64,000 nt of DNA from Dawidia soli (GTDB lineage: Bacteria > Bacteroidota > Bacteroidia > Cytophagales > Cyclobacteriaceae), in assembly GCF_018598185.1 (NCBI RefSeq), contig NZ_JAHESC010000036.1:17086-81085 (forward strand). Reading direction: 5' to 3'. Shown here piece by piece: positions 47,054 through 55,320 of this stretch. The translations under genes were made by a program, and so were the position numbers. The notes below the pieces were generated by a model, which was given only the letters and a program-made list of their open reading frames with translations, had not been told where the DNA came from and did not search any database. Position 1 is the stretch's first letter, and each line of letters begins with the position of its first letter.

Positions 47054-47144
47054 AAAGCATAGATAAAGCATAGATAAAGCAACGGCCCCAATAGTGCCTT
47101 AACAGTGCTTCATCTATGCTTTATCATTGCTTTATCCATGCTAT
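47054..47144. repeat. 11-bp iteron-like repeats in two orientations
   Basis: On the left AAAGCATAGAT occurs at 47054 and 47065, with AAAGC starting a third at 47076. On the right, in reverse orientation and in exact 11-bp steps, ATCTATGCTTT (47112), ATCATTGCTTT (47123) and ATCCATGCTAT (47134), preceded by weaker copies at 47101 and 47090. One repeat per helical turn suits binding of a protein array, as at plasmid origins or operators. Confidence 0.75.
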
Positions 47145-47228
47145 ATACGTGGCTTTGCCCCGGCTTACCCTCACTTTTTCACACCCTCAACACCACCCCG
47201 CGTAACCCGCCGTATACGAGCCTATCCG

Positions 47229-47432
47229 TCATTCATATATACCCAAATACCGCGCTACATCCTCTTCGTGTAAACCGGTGTAGCGACAATATTCCTGGAT
47301 CGAAACCGGCTGACGGGGCTGCTTGCCCAACTTTTTGCGTACGGCCACCAGGATCCGCCGGGACTGGCGCTCACTCCGGCCTGTCAGACGCTGGATATCT
47401 TTTATACTCAGAATAATTCTACGCAGGCTCAT
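47229..47432 (-). CDS. Small helix-turn-helix protein
   Basis: 67 residues from the ATG at 47432 (MSLRRIILSIKDIQRLTGRS); longer frames run through the promoter. The motif KDIQRLTGRSERQSRRIL is a helix-turn-helix, followed by a second helical part (SIQEYCRYTGLHEEDVARYL). Similar small proteins occur widely in Bacteroidota without known function. A candidate for binding the nearby iteron-like repeats. Confidence 0.7.
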   Translation of the reverse strand: MSLRRIILSIKDIQRLTGRSERQSRRILVAVRKKLGKQPRQPVSIQEYCRYTGLHEEDVARYLGIYE

Positions 47433-47458
47433 GGCTTGACTATACGATTTATCTATAG

Positions 47459-47466
47459 CAAAGGTA
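47459..47466 (-). promoter_or_regulatory. -7 box upstream of the small HTH gene
   Basis: On the minus strand TACCTTTG fits TAnnTTTG, 26 bases before the start codon. No clear -33 element. Confidence 0.35.
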
Positions 47467-47647
47467 TCGTTGTTACACGACGTTAGCACCGGTAATAACC
47501 GGACATTAGCGGCCATTTCGGTCACAAGCGGCCATGCTCTTTTTTATACTCGAAAATTTCCTTGCTCTTTCGTCCCGTTGTTGCAACGACGGCTTAACCC
47601 GACTGTGCCTGACACGAGGGACCAACAAAACAAAAATTATACTACAC

Positions 47648-48409
47648 ATGGCAAGACAAGACAGCATCATCAAATTCAAAGGTCAGATGGGCGGCATCTC
47701 GTTTTACAAGTCCGCGCAGGACGGGCACCTGGCCCGGCAAAAGGGCGGCGTCGATGCAAAACGCATCCAGACCGATCCGGCTTTTGCCCGCACGCGTGAG
47801 AACGGCAGCGAGTTCGGCCGCGCCGGCAGCAACGGCAAGCTGCTGCGCACGGCGTTCCGCTCGCAGCTGCTCAACACCGGCGACAGCCGCATGGCAAACC
47901 GTCTCAGCGCGCTGCTCAACGCGGTGCTCAAGACGGACCAGGTCAGCCTGCGCGGCCAGCGCAACGTCGCCAACGGCGACCTGAACCTGCTGCGCGGCTT
48001 CGACTTCAACGACGAGGGCAAGCTTACCCACACCTTCTTCGCGCCCTATGCCGCGGACGTGGACCGTGTCACCGGTACGGTAACGATCGACGTGCCGGCA
48101 TTCGTGCCGACGGATATGATCGCGTACCCCGACGGCGCCACGCACTTCCGGCTGGTGGCGGCGGCCGCCGAGGTGGACTTTGCCGAAAACGCCTACAACG
48201 TGCAGGCGCTGGAGACGGACGAGCTTGTGCTCGGCGCGCTGCCCGCGGCACCGGTCAACCTGGCGCTGACGATGAGCCCCGGCAACACCGATCCGTTGTT
48301 CGTCGTGCTCGGCATCGAGTTCGCGCAGCTGGTCAACGGCCAGATGTATACGCTCAACAACGGTGCGTATAACGCCTTGTCGCTGGTGGCCATCGAACCC
48401 GGAGCGTAG
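47648..48409 (+). CDS. Unnamed Bacteroidota family protein with KGxxGG / ARQKGG start
   Basis: 253 residues from the ATG at 47648 (MARQDSIIKFKGQMGGISFY). Conserved-looking features are KGQMGGISFYKS, LARQKGGVDAKRI, FARTRENGSEFGRAGSNGK, then MANRLSALLNAVLKTD and a beta-rich second half ending in NNGAYNALSLVAI. No signal peptide. Proteins of this kind recur in Bacteroidota next to DUF5675 and small membrane genes; the function is not known to me. It is first of a tight three-gene unit (5 and 12 bp gaps) closed by a terminator. Confidence 0.7.
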   Translation: MARQDSIIKFKGQMGGISFYKSAQDGHLARQKGGVDAKRIQTDPAFARTRENGSEFGRAGSNGKLLRTAFRSQLLNTGDSRMANRLSALLNAVLKTDQVSLRGQRNVANGDLNLLRGFDFNDEGKLTHTFFAPYAADVDRVTGTVTIDVPAFVPTDMIAYPDGATHFRLVAAAAEVDFAENAYNVQALETDELVLGALPAAPVNLALTMSPGNTDPLFVVLGIEFAQLVNGQMYTLNNGAYNALSLVAIEPGA

Positions 48410-48414
48410 TCAGG

Positions 48415-48822
48415 ATGGAGCTGGCACTGATCAGGACCCTATACCCTGACGGAACCAATGGGGAGCTCACGTATGAAGGCCGTCTGGTTTGCCATACGAT
48501 CGAGCTCCCCTGGCTCCAGAACAGGCGCAACGTATCGTGTATCCCCGCGGGGCGCTACCGGCTCCTGTCGCGGTATACGCGCAAGCACGGGCTTCACCTG
48601 TGCGTGGCCGACGTGCCGGGCCGCAGCGGCATCCTCCTGCATCCGGCCAACGACGCGACGCGCGAGCTGCAGGGGTGCATCGCGCCCGTACTGGAACTGA
48701 CCGGCCCCGGCAGGGGCCGGCAGTCACGGCTGGCGAACGAGGTGCTGAAGAGCCTGGTACTCCCGGTGATCCACAGCGAAGAAGTGTGGCTGACCCTTAC
48801 TGTAAAAACACGTGAAACGTAA
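48415..48822 (+). CDS. DUF5675 family protein
   Basis: 135 residues matching DUF5675: LALIRTLYPDGTNGELTYEG, CHTIELPW, PAGRYRLLSRYTRKHGLHL, ILLHPANDATRELQGCIAP, VLKSLVLPVIH. The His and Cys (ILLHP, GCI) resemble the catalytic residues of L,D-transpeptidase-like YkuD folds, so a cell-wall role is possible. Often found in phage-like contexts. Middle gene of the three-gene unit. Confidence 0.85.
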   Translation: MELALIRTLYPDGTNGELTYEGRLVCHTIELPWLQNRRNVSCIPAGRYRLLSRYTRKHGLHLCVADVPGRSGILLHPANDATRELQGCIAPVLELTGPGRGRQSRLANEVLKSLVLPVIHSEEVWLTLTVKTRET

Positions 48823-48834
48823 ACCCACAAACAC

Positions 48835-49119
48835 ATGAACATCCTTGAACGGGCGACAGCGCCCACCCCGAAGTTCTTCCGCGTGCTGCGCACGATAGGC
48901 CTGGCGTTGGTCGCCGCGGGGGCCGCCCTGGTGGCCGGACCGATCGCCGTGCCCGCCGCGGTCGTGACCGTGGCCGGCTACCTCACCGTGGCCGGCGGCG
49001 TGCTGGCCGCTGTAAGCCAAATAACCGTAGCCGGCGCCACGGCCTGCCCACCCCCGGCCGACGATCTGCCGGATGCCGACGCACCCGAAGACGACGATCC
49101 CGACGACGACGTCGATTAA
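48835..49119 (+). CDS. Small holin-like membrane protein
   Basis: 94 residues: a short basic start (ERATAPTPKFFRVLRTIG), two hydrophobic Ala/Val-rich helices (LALVAAGAALVAGPIAVPAA, VAGYLTVAGGVLAAVSQI) and an acidic tail (DAPEDDDPDDDVD). Size, two helices and a charged end resemble phage holins, but the family is unproved. Last gene before a terminator. Confidence 0.6.
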   Translation: MNILERATAPTPKFFRVLRTIGLALVAAGAALVAGPIAVPAAVVTVAGYLTVAGGVLAAVSQITVAGATACPPPADDLPDADAPEDDDPDDDVD

Positions 49120-49122
49120 TGC

Positions 49123-49154
49123 AAAAGGCCGTTCCTCCGGGGACGGCCTTTTTT
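49123..49154 (+). terminator. Intrinsic terminator of the three-gene unit
   Basis: AAGGCCGT and ACGGCCTT pair around TCCTCCGGGG, with an A run before and T run after, so it may act on both strands (convergent genes). Confidence 0.9.
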
Positions 49155-49830
49155 ATTGCCGCTTGTCCGTTGCCGATTCGTCAAAGGCCAGGAGGTTCAT
49201 CTGCTCCCGGAGCCGCGAGCGCACGCGGTCGCCGTACATCGTTTGCAAGGTGCCGGCCGACAGGTTGGTCGTGATGTGTGTGATCATGCCCTGGCTGACG
49301 TACAGGTCGTGCCGGCTCAGCAGGATCTCGCCCATGACGTTGCAGTCGTTGCCAAAATACTTCAGGTTGCGCTCCGCACCCAGGTCATCGAAGCAATAGA
49401 TCTTCGGCCGGGCGCCGTTGTAGGCAAACTTGCTATACCGGCCGATCACCTCATAGCCGTCTTGTATAAATTCAAAGCTCACGTCACGGCAGGGTCGCAG
49501 GATATAATTGCGGCCGGGGCCGGGTATATAGCTCATCAGCGTCATCAGCGACGTCTTGCCGCAGCCGACCGGCCCGGATAACAGGATGCCCTTGGTCAGG
49601 TCGATGCCGAGCTCCAGGGCTTCACCCTTCAGCTGCAGGAAATATACCAGCAGCCTCCGGATGACGGGATGGTCACCCTGCCGGATCTGAAACGACGGAC
49701 CGAAGGTCTTTTTGCCATGCCGCTCCAGGAACGACACGCACCAGGGAAAATCGAAAGGTTTCATGTAGGAGAAGTTGAAAGGTTGTGGATGAGCGTGACC
49801 CGATGGCGATCGGGTCACGCTGTTTTTCAT
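49153..49830 (-). CDS. DnaC/IstB-like AAA ATPase
   Basis: 225 residues if started at the ATG at 49830, which overlaps the upstream stop as ATGA; the ATG at 49764 gives 203 residues and starts the conserved part (MKPFDFPWCVSFLERHG). Walker A is LLSGPVGCGKTSLM, Walker B IYCFDDLGAE, followed by the sensor-1 strand MITHITTNLS and Arg-rich end YGDRVRSRLRE. This order matches helicase loaders (DnaC) and IstB. Paired with the winged-helix protein upstream, it suggests replication of a small element. Confidence 0.85.
   Translation of the reverse strand: MKNSVTRSPSGHAHPQPFNFSYMKPFDFPWCVSFLERHGKKTFGPSFQIRQGDHPVIRRLLVYFLQLKGEALELGIDLTKGILLSGPVGCGKTSLMTLMSYIPGPGRNYILRPCRDVSFEFIQDGYEVIGRYSKFAYNGARPKIYCFDDLGAERNLKYFGNDCNVMGEILLSRHDLYVSQGMITHITTNLSAGTLQTMYGDRVRSRLREQMNLLAFDESATDKRQ
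49792..49821. promoter_or_regulatory. Perfect 13-bp-arm inverted repeat at the start of the DnaC-like gene
   Basis: AGCGTGACCCGAT and ATCGGGTCACGCT are perfectly complementary around GGCG. On the plus strand five T follow, as in a terminator; on the minus strand it would form a hairpin between the two candidate starts of the ATPase gene. Confidence 0.6.
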
Positions 49831-50705
49831 AAAGGCTCTGCGTGGTTCTGCGGCCCGGGAGAGGCCAGCGAGCCGGGGGTCGGCCCGTTGTGCGCCTGGA
49901 ACCGCACGGCGTTCAGCACCCAGTTGCGGGCGGCGGCGCGCCAGTCGCGCATCGGCGACCGCCCCCCTACTTTCCAGCCGTTCGAGGTGAAGTAGTGGAA
50001 GAATTTTTCGGCTTCGACGCGCGTGCTCCGGAGGATGGCGAAGAACGGGTAGACGTGGTCGAGGCTGGCGGGAATGGCTTCTGCGCCGGCGCCGCCCCCG
50101 GCCCCCCGGACGTTACTTTTTTCTTCGCCGCCGGGCGTTTCGGCCGGAGGGGTAAGATCGTTACCGAAATCTGAAAGTGGATGGGCTTGCTCATCAGCGT
50201 TTACATCGTTTTGAATGGTTGGATCGTTTATACTGTTTATATACTGTGTTCTGCCGTCTGTCCGCGTCGTTGTACCGGATGGGGTCCGTGTCCTGGTCGC
50301 GGACGTGGTCCCGGCCGTTGTCCCGTTTTCAGGACCCGTGGCGGGTTCGTTCCCGGCCTCCGCGACAGGTTCCAGTGGATACCAGGATGTCTCTACCCGT
50401 GTGTGCGGAGCCCCATCGAACCGGCGCATCGCCACCAGGCAGGGTTCGAAACGGCGTGTCGACGGGTCGTAGGTGAAGTAGCCCCATGCGGCCAGCTCAC
50501 GCATACATTTCGCGTAGACCGTGCGTGTACGGATCTTGGCGCGCGCCATGATCTCGTCGCGGTAGATCCGCATGGGGTTCTGAAACCGGTGCTCGTTCCA
50601 GGTCTGGAACAGCGCCCAGTATAAGCTTACATGGTATACCTCGATGCGGCTGTCGGCTTCCAGCTTGTACATCACCGCGCGAATGTGTCTGACGAAATTT
50701 ACCAT
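49827..50705 (-). CDS. Winged-helix replication-type protein
   Basis: 292 residues. Residues about 1-100 look like a winged-helix domain (YHVSLYWALFQTWNEHRF, YRDEIMARAKIRTRTVYAKCMRELAAWGYF). A long low-complexity Thr/Arg/Gly/Pro linker follows (about 115-215). The C-terminus (VYPFFAILRSTRVEAEKFFHYFTSNGWKVGG, DWRAAARNWVLNA) resembles the C-terminal parts of DnaD-like and phage replication proteins. It overlaps the ATPase start by ATGA and is preceded by a coupled small gene. Confidence 0.65.
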   Translation of the reverse strand: MVNFVRHIRAVMYKLEADSRIEVYHVSLYWALFQTWNEHRFQNPMRIYRDEIMARAKIRTRTVYAKCMRELAAWGYFTYDPSTRRFEPCLVAMRRFDGAPHTRVETSWYPLEPVAEAGNEPATGPENGTTAGTTSATRTRTPSGTTTRTDGRTQYINSINDPTIQNDVNADEQAHPLSDFGNDLTPPAETPGGEEKSNVRGAGGGAGAEAIPASLDHVYPFFAILRSTRVEAEKFFHYFTSNGWKVGGRSPMRDWRAAARNWVLNAVRFQAHNGPTPGSLASPGPQNHAEPL

Positions 50706-50833
50706 GGTGTGCGCGGGTTAGCGTTATCGAGATCACATGCTTCCACGCGCAGCGCAGGAGACGGTGACGTGGTCGGGCGCGGCGCTTCGCGGAGTGCCCG
50801 CAGCGCATCGGTTGTTACAGGGTATAATGACAT
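50699..50833 (-). CDS. Short leader gene coupled to the winged-helix gene
   Basis: 44 residues (MSLYPVTTDALRALREAPRP, ending NANPRTPW). Its stop overlaps the next start (ATGGTAA), so it could couple translation. Its own start codon lies inside an inverted repeat. No domain; may not be a true gene. Confidence 0.35.
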   Translation of the reverse strand: MSLYPVTTDALRALREAPRPTTSPSPALRVEACDLDNANPRTPW

Positions 50834-50855
50834 ATCTGTTGGATTTAATATGTCA
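50828..50855. promoter_or_regulatory. Inverted repeat upstream of the replication-type operon
   Basis: TGACATAT and ATATGTCA are perfectly complementary with a 12-base spacer, overlapping the start of the short leader gene. A likely operator. Confidence 0.45.
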
Positions 50856-50981
50856 CTAAACTACGGTCGGTCTATACCGCCGCGCCAGACCCCAGGGGGA
50901 CCCCAAAAACCGGAGTCCCCCGGGAGTCCCCCGCTAAAAATGACGGAATGAAGCCTTTTGAACGCCGGTATAGTATATCTT

Positions 50982-52235
50982 CTAGGATCTTTTTTTCGAA
51001 TCCTTTAAGATCTTTTTGCCGCTGCGGATCTCGGCGATCAGCTGGAGCATCTTTTTACACAGCTCCTCGGCAAAACGAAGGGCCACGTCGGACGGATCGG
51101 AGAACGCCTTCCTGACGTTTCCAAAGACAGGCTCGGTCGAGCTTCCGGTCGAAAATCCAAAGGCGATAAAACGGGATATAGTGGCAAACACCGTCTCGCG
51201 AAAGAACCCGCATTCGAGTAACAACCGGAAAAACCCGGCCAGCTCCTTGAGCGATGCCGTGGTTCGCACGCGTTGCCAACCCGCCGGCCCCTTGCGCCGC
51301 GTCGATACGTCTTGCTCTCCAAATTCGCCAGGGTTCTCCACCGCCCCCTGGTAATAGGCCTGGATCCGATCCATCCAGCGCATCAGCCGTGTATGAAGCG
51401 CGTCGTGCCCCGGCCACAGGCCGACGTGCGCCGCCGTGGGATAGACTGCGTCGATCAGGTTGCGGTAACGCAGCACCCGGGCCAGCTGTTCCTCGTTCGT
51501 AGGCTCATTGTCGCTCACCTGCGCCGCGATGTAGTGCGTGCAGTATTCCAGGTACTGATCTTTGTTGAAGTTGTGATGCACCAGCAGGCACAGCAGGGCT
51601 TCTTCGGCATCCGTCACCTCGTTCTTCGCCAGCTGCTCGAGCTCGGTCAAAAGTTTGGAGAGATATTTCCACTCGCGGTGCGAAACCAGCGGCAGCCCGG
51701 CCGGCGCCAGTATTTCGCAGAACGGCTCCGATACGATGTCCCACAGGGATCCGGACAATCCCTGCTCCCGGAACCACGGGCTGATCACCGACAATTGCCG
51801 GTGGATCCGGAGCTGCCATATTTCACGCTGACCATCGCACAACGGGATCTCATGGTCGAACTGCCCGGGATAGCCATGCTCGATATAGGCCAGCAGCCCC
51901 TCCAGCCCTTTGAACAGGAGGCCGACCACCGAACGAGTATATCCCGGTGATGCTTCGATCTCTGCCGCGCCGCCTTCCGCCACCACCAGGTCGATCAATT
52001 CCATCAGGTCTTGCTGGGCCACGCGCACCTGGTACCGGCATTCGTCCGTTCTTTTAATCCGCAGGCGCATCAGCGCACGCTTGACACGCTCCGCCTCCCG
52101 GTGAAACGTATCCCTGACCTCGCGCAGGCCTCCGCCGGAGCCCGCGGTGGCCGGGCTGCGTTGTATATACTTATGCACCAGCACGATCAACGGAGTGAGT
52201 AATGGCGCGGGTGTAGCGTTGTCAAAATCTTCCAT
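50982..52235 (-). CDS. RteC-like protein
   Basis: 417 residues, no signal or membrane segment. Largely helical. A middle part (HHNFNKDQYLEYCTHYIAAQ, RYRNLIDAVYPTAAHVGLWP) and the C-terminal part (WQRVRTTASLKELAGFFRLL, FGNVRKAFSDPSDVALRF) resemble the RteC family, regulators in Bacteroidota conjugative elements. The match is by eye only. It lies upstream on the same strand as the replication-type genes, 148 bp from the leader gene. Confidence 0.5.
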   Translation of the reverse strand: MEDFDNATPAPLLTPLIVLVHKYIQRSPATAGSGGGLREVRDTFHREAERVKRALMRLRIKRTDECRYQVRVAQQDLMELIDLVVAEGGAAEIEASPGYTRSVVGLLFKGLEGLLAYIEHGYPGQFDHEIPLCDGQREIWQLRIHRQLSVISPWFREQGLSGSLWDIVSEPFCEILAPAGLPLVSHREWKYLSKLLTELEQLAKNEVTDAEEALLCLLVHHNFNKDQYLEYCTHYIAAQVSDNEPTNEEQLARVLRYRNLIDAVYPTAAHVGLWPGHDALHTRLMRWMDRIQAYYQGAVENPGEFGEQDVSTRRKGPAGWQRVRTTASLKELAGFFRLLLECGFFRETVFATISRFIAFGFSTGSSTEPVFGNVRKAFSDPSDVALRFAEELCKKMLQLIAEIRSGKKILKDSKKRS

Positions 52236-52638
52236 ACAAACAATACATTAGTATCCGGAAGAAAAGCTCGTTCTCCCGTTTACGATAAAACAATAGGATA
52301 CAGACACGATCGAACCGCTCGACCGATTGAAACAGAAAAAAGCCTTCTATAAAATCAGGATCAGCCTGTCGCTATACTATGGCAGGGAACATCCGGAGGA
52401 GAAAGGTCTTGCGTGTAACGATACAATTGATACATCTTCTATAGTTTAGGATTTGGGGTAACAACTACTATAGGGGTCTTCCGTTTTTTACTATATCAAT
52501 TATACCCCAAAATTTACATACATACCAGATATATGTATGTTTTATGATGTTTTTATAGTGTCATCGGTATATTTTCAGGGTAAATAGACCAGGCAGTCGG
52601 AGATCGGCCCTGCCGTCGTACGGAATATCGCGGCGATT
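52236..52638. other. AT-rich intergenic region between islet and sugar-acid locus
   Basis: No gene seen. It must hold the promoter of the RteC-like gene and the end of the kinase gene. It contains the inverted repeat at 52516-52540 and several ACTATA-type short motifs. Confidence 0.45.
52516..52540. promoter_or_regulatory. Inverted repeat ACATACATA/TATGTATGT
   Basis: Perfect 9-bp arms separated by seven bases in an AT-rich intergenic region, a likely protein-binding site. No T run, so not a terminator. Confidence 0.4.
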
Positions 52639-54162
52639 TTACCGCCGTACGCGCTGAAGCTCGGCGATCACCTCAAATTCTTCTTTCAGCTTTACGCTGA
52701 GCCGCTCAAAAACCTGGAAGTACTGACCATAGGTGGCATGATCGTGCTCGCGCGGCTGGAGGGTTTCCCGGTAGGCGGTGCTTCCCGCGGCCTCCTCGAA
52801 ATTCGGGTAGAGCCCCATGTCGATGGCGCTGAGCAAAAATGCGCCGCGGCTGGCGCTGTTGGAATTTGTCACCATGTTCACGGGTTTGTTGAAGATATCG
52901 GCCATGAGCTGCGCGCAGAACGGAATGGTGGCAAAGCTGCCGTTCACCGACAGGCTTTTGATGGTGCGATGTTCTTGTAGTATCTTCCCGATGCTGTATA
53001 CCTCGTACAGGATGCCCTCGATGGTGGCCCGGATAAAATGCTGTCGTTCATGCTTGATATTCAACCCGAAATACGATCCGCGGGCATTGGCATTCCAGAT
53101 CGGTGCACGTTCGCCGAGCAGGTACGGCAGGAACAGCAAGCCGTCCGATCCCGGCCGGACGTGGGCTGCTTCGTGGATCAGGTTCTCCATGATCTGCTCG
53201 GTGTCGAACGGGGCACTGAAGTCTCCGAACTGTTTGGCAAACCATTCAAACACCACCCCACCGTTGTTTGTCGGGCCGCCCGAGATATAATAATCCTCGG
53301 CCAGCAGGTAGTTAAAGAACCGCTGGCGGTCGTCATGCAACACCTGCCTGCCCACCACGCGTACGGCGCCGCTATCCTCGATCGTCACGGTGGCTTTGTC
53401 TTCGCGCCAGGCGCCTGCCCCCAGGGTTGCCATGCAGCCGTCGCTGGAACCTACCATGACCTTCGTATTCGCCCGTAAGCCCAAGAGCTTCTGATATTCC
53501 TTGCGCAGTTTCCCGGGCACGCCAAACACCGACATCAATTCCGGCAGCTGCGCCGGGCGGATGCCGGCAAACGCCAGCGCATCGGCTTCCCACTGCACCG
53601 TGTGGATGTTCAGCAGGCCCGTGGCGGATGCCAGACTGAAGTCGATCACATATTCTCCGGTAAGCTGCTGAAGAATATAGCTCTTAATGGAGAGGAACTT
53701 TGATGCTTGCGTAAACCGCTCTTTGTCGTTGTTCTTCAGCCATGCGATCTTCACCAGGGGTGACATGGGGTGGAGCGGCGTGCCGGTGGCATGATACAGT
53801 GCTTTTCCGAGATCGGAATCTTTCAGCTCCTGTGCTTCCCGCTTGCCGCGGTTGTCGGCCCAGGTGATTGCGTTTCCGATCGGCGCTCCCTGTTTATCGA
53901 TCGTCAGCAGGCTGTGCATGGACGCGATAAAGCAGATCGACTGGACGGCATACTTTTGAGGTTGCAGCTTTTCCGTGATCAGGTTCTTTAATACATACAA
54001 CATGGTAATAAAGATCTGCTCGGGGTCCTGCTCGCTATGATCCGGCTGGACGTGGAATGTCGGATAGGAGCCTTTCGCGGACGCCACCACGTTTCCGTTC
54101 AGATCAAAGGCAAAGATACGTACCGCGTTCGTTCCAAGCTCGACGGTAATGACACATTCCAT
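52639..54162 (-). CDS. FGGY-family carbohydrate kinase (gluconokinase/xylulokinase type)
   Basis: 507 residues, full family length. Start motif VITVELGTNAVRIFAFD (phosphate loop), then AITWADNRG, VGSSDGCMATLGAGA (FGGY signature region), FLPYLLGERAPIWNANARGSYFG and VNGSFATIPFCAQLMADIF. The ERAPIWN segment is typical of gluconokinases. It transfers phosphate from ATP to a sugar or sugar acid. It begins 20 bp after the AraC regulator gene and so is probably co-transcribed with it and divergent from the pentonate operon. Confidence 0.88.
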   Translation of the reverse strand: MECVITVELGTNAVRIFAFDLNGNVVASAKGSYPTFHVQPDHSEQDPEQIFITMLYVLKNLITEKLQPQKYAVQSICFIASMHSLLTIDKQGAPIGNAITWADNRGKREAQELKDSDLGKALYHATGTPLHPMSPLVKIAWLKNNDKERFTQASKFLSIKSYILQQLTGEYVIDFSLASATGLLNIHTVQWEADALAFAGIRPAQLPELMSVFGVPGKLRKEYQKLLGLRANTKVMVGSSDGCMATLGAGAWREDKATVTIEDSGAVRVVGRQVLHDDRQRFFNYLLAEDYYISGGPTNNGGVVFEWFAKQFGDFSAPFDTEQIMENLIHEAAHVRPGSDGLLFLPYLLGERAPIWNANARGSYFGLNIKHERQHFIRATIEGILYEVYSIGKILQEHRTIKSLSVNGSFATIPFCAQLMADIFNKPVNMVTNSNSASRGAFLLSAIDMGLYPNFEEAAGSTAYRETLQPREHDHATYGQYFQVFERLSVKLKEEFEVIAELQRVRR

Positions 54163-54182
54163 TTCAATATCTGTTTAGTTTA

Positions 54183-55058
54183 TTATTTCTTCTTCCTGAA
54201 CTCCACGGGGGTATAGCCCGTCAGTTTCTTAAACGTCGTTGAAAAATGCTGGGATGAATAAAATCCCGTTTCCAACGCAATCTCCGTTACATTGATCTCC
54301 TGTTTTTTCAACAGCTTGATGGCTTCCGAGATCCGGATATTAATGAGATAGTTCAGCGGTGAAAAGCCGGTATAGTTTTTCACCTTCTCGGAGAACGCGG
54401 TCGTTCCCAGACCGATCAGCGCGGCCATCTCCTCTACCGTCCATTGATGGGACAGGTTCTGGCGCAACGCTTCTTCCAGTTTTGTGAACGTCTCCGGAAA
54501 GTCCCGGCGCAGATTCGTCTGGTGACTGGATTGCCGCGCAATAAAGATCAGGAGGTCGTCGATCAGGTGATTGACCCGCGTGCCGTACCCGATCTCCTGC
54601 TGGCACAACTCGTCTTTGATCGCCTGGAGGATACCAAACGCTTCTTTCACTTTCGACAAGACCGCGATGTTGTTCAGGTGCAAGACCTTGCTGATCGTAA
54701 TACTATCGCTTTCCGACAAGCCGCTCCAATCGCCCAGCACCATTTTGCGGCTGTCGACCTGCTTCACCCCGATACAGATCCAACACAACGTGCCGATATC
54801 GACAAAGCCCCGGCTTCCGGCAAAAGGCTGACCGGGTAAGATCACGGCAAGATCGCCCGGGAACAGGATATGATCCCGGCCATTGATGAACCATTCAAAC
54901 TTTCCATCGAGGATATAGTAGATCCGGATATCGTCGGTCGTGGTCGGGCAAAGGGAGTTGAGCTGAATGCTGGTATTCTTTCGAATACCCATCTCGTGAA
55001 TATGACCAAACGCCTCCAGCTCCTTTGAAACACCATGATGTAAAAAAAACTGGTTCAT
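54183..55058 (-). CDS. AraC-family regulator of the sugar-acid locus
   Basis: 291 residues: an N-terminal cupin-like sensor (IRIYYILDGKFEWFINGRD, PGDLAVILPGQPFAG) and a C-terminal double helix-turn-helix (WTVEEMAALIGLGTTAFSE, INVTEIALETGFYSSQHFST, FKKLTGYTPVEFRKKK). It is divergent from the GH3-to-GntP operon with about 260 bp between starts, so it probably activates that operon and its own in response to a sugar or sugar acid. Confidence 0.92.
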   Translation of the reverse strand: MNQFFLHHGVSKELEAFGHIHEMGIRKNTSIQLNSLCPTTTDDIRIYYILDGKFEWFINGRDHILFPGDLAVILPGQPFAGSRGFVDIGTLCWICIGVKQVDSRKMVLGDWSGLSESDSITISKVLHLNNIAVLSKVKEAFGILQAIKDELCQQEIGYGTRVNHLIDDLLIFIARQSSHQTNLRRDFPETFTKLEEALRQNLSHQWTVEEMAALIGLGTTAFSEKVKNYTGFSPLNYLINIRISEAIKLLKKQEINVTEIALETGFYSSQHFSTTFKKLTGYTPVEFRKKK

Positions 55059-55320
55059 TGCGAGACGAGATCAAGAATACCAAGCCGTATTGTGATAAAC
55101 CCGCATGAGGCTGCAAACACCCATGTCAGACAAATCTGAAAAAAAAGAGCCGGATATACCAATACCCGAACATCAAAATTCAGGATTTATATCGACCCGG
55201 CTACGGTGTTTAAAATTCTACGGTGGCGTTTATTAGAAGTTTGTCTTCACCGGAATCACCAGCTTACAGGCTGATGGTAAGGTTTTGCGAAGACTGAACG
55301 ACCCCGACACGACACATCTT

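Noticed and set aside
47054..47144. CRISPR-like interpretation of the repeated units.
   Set aside because: Units are 11 bp, contiguous and in two orientations, with no spacers and no cas genes.
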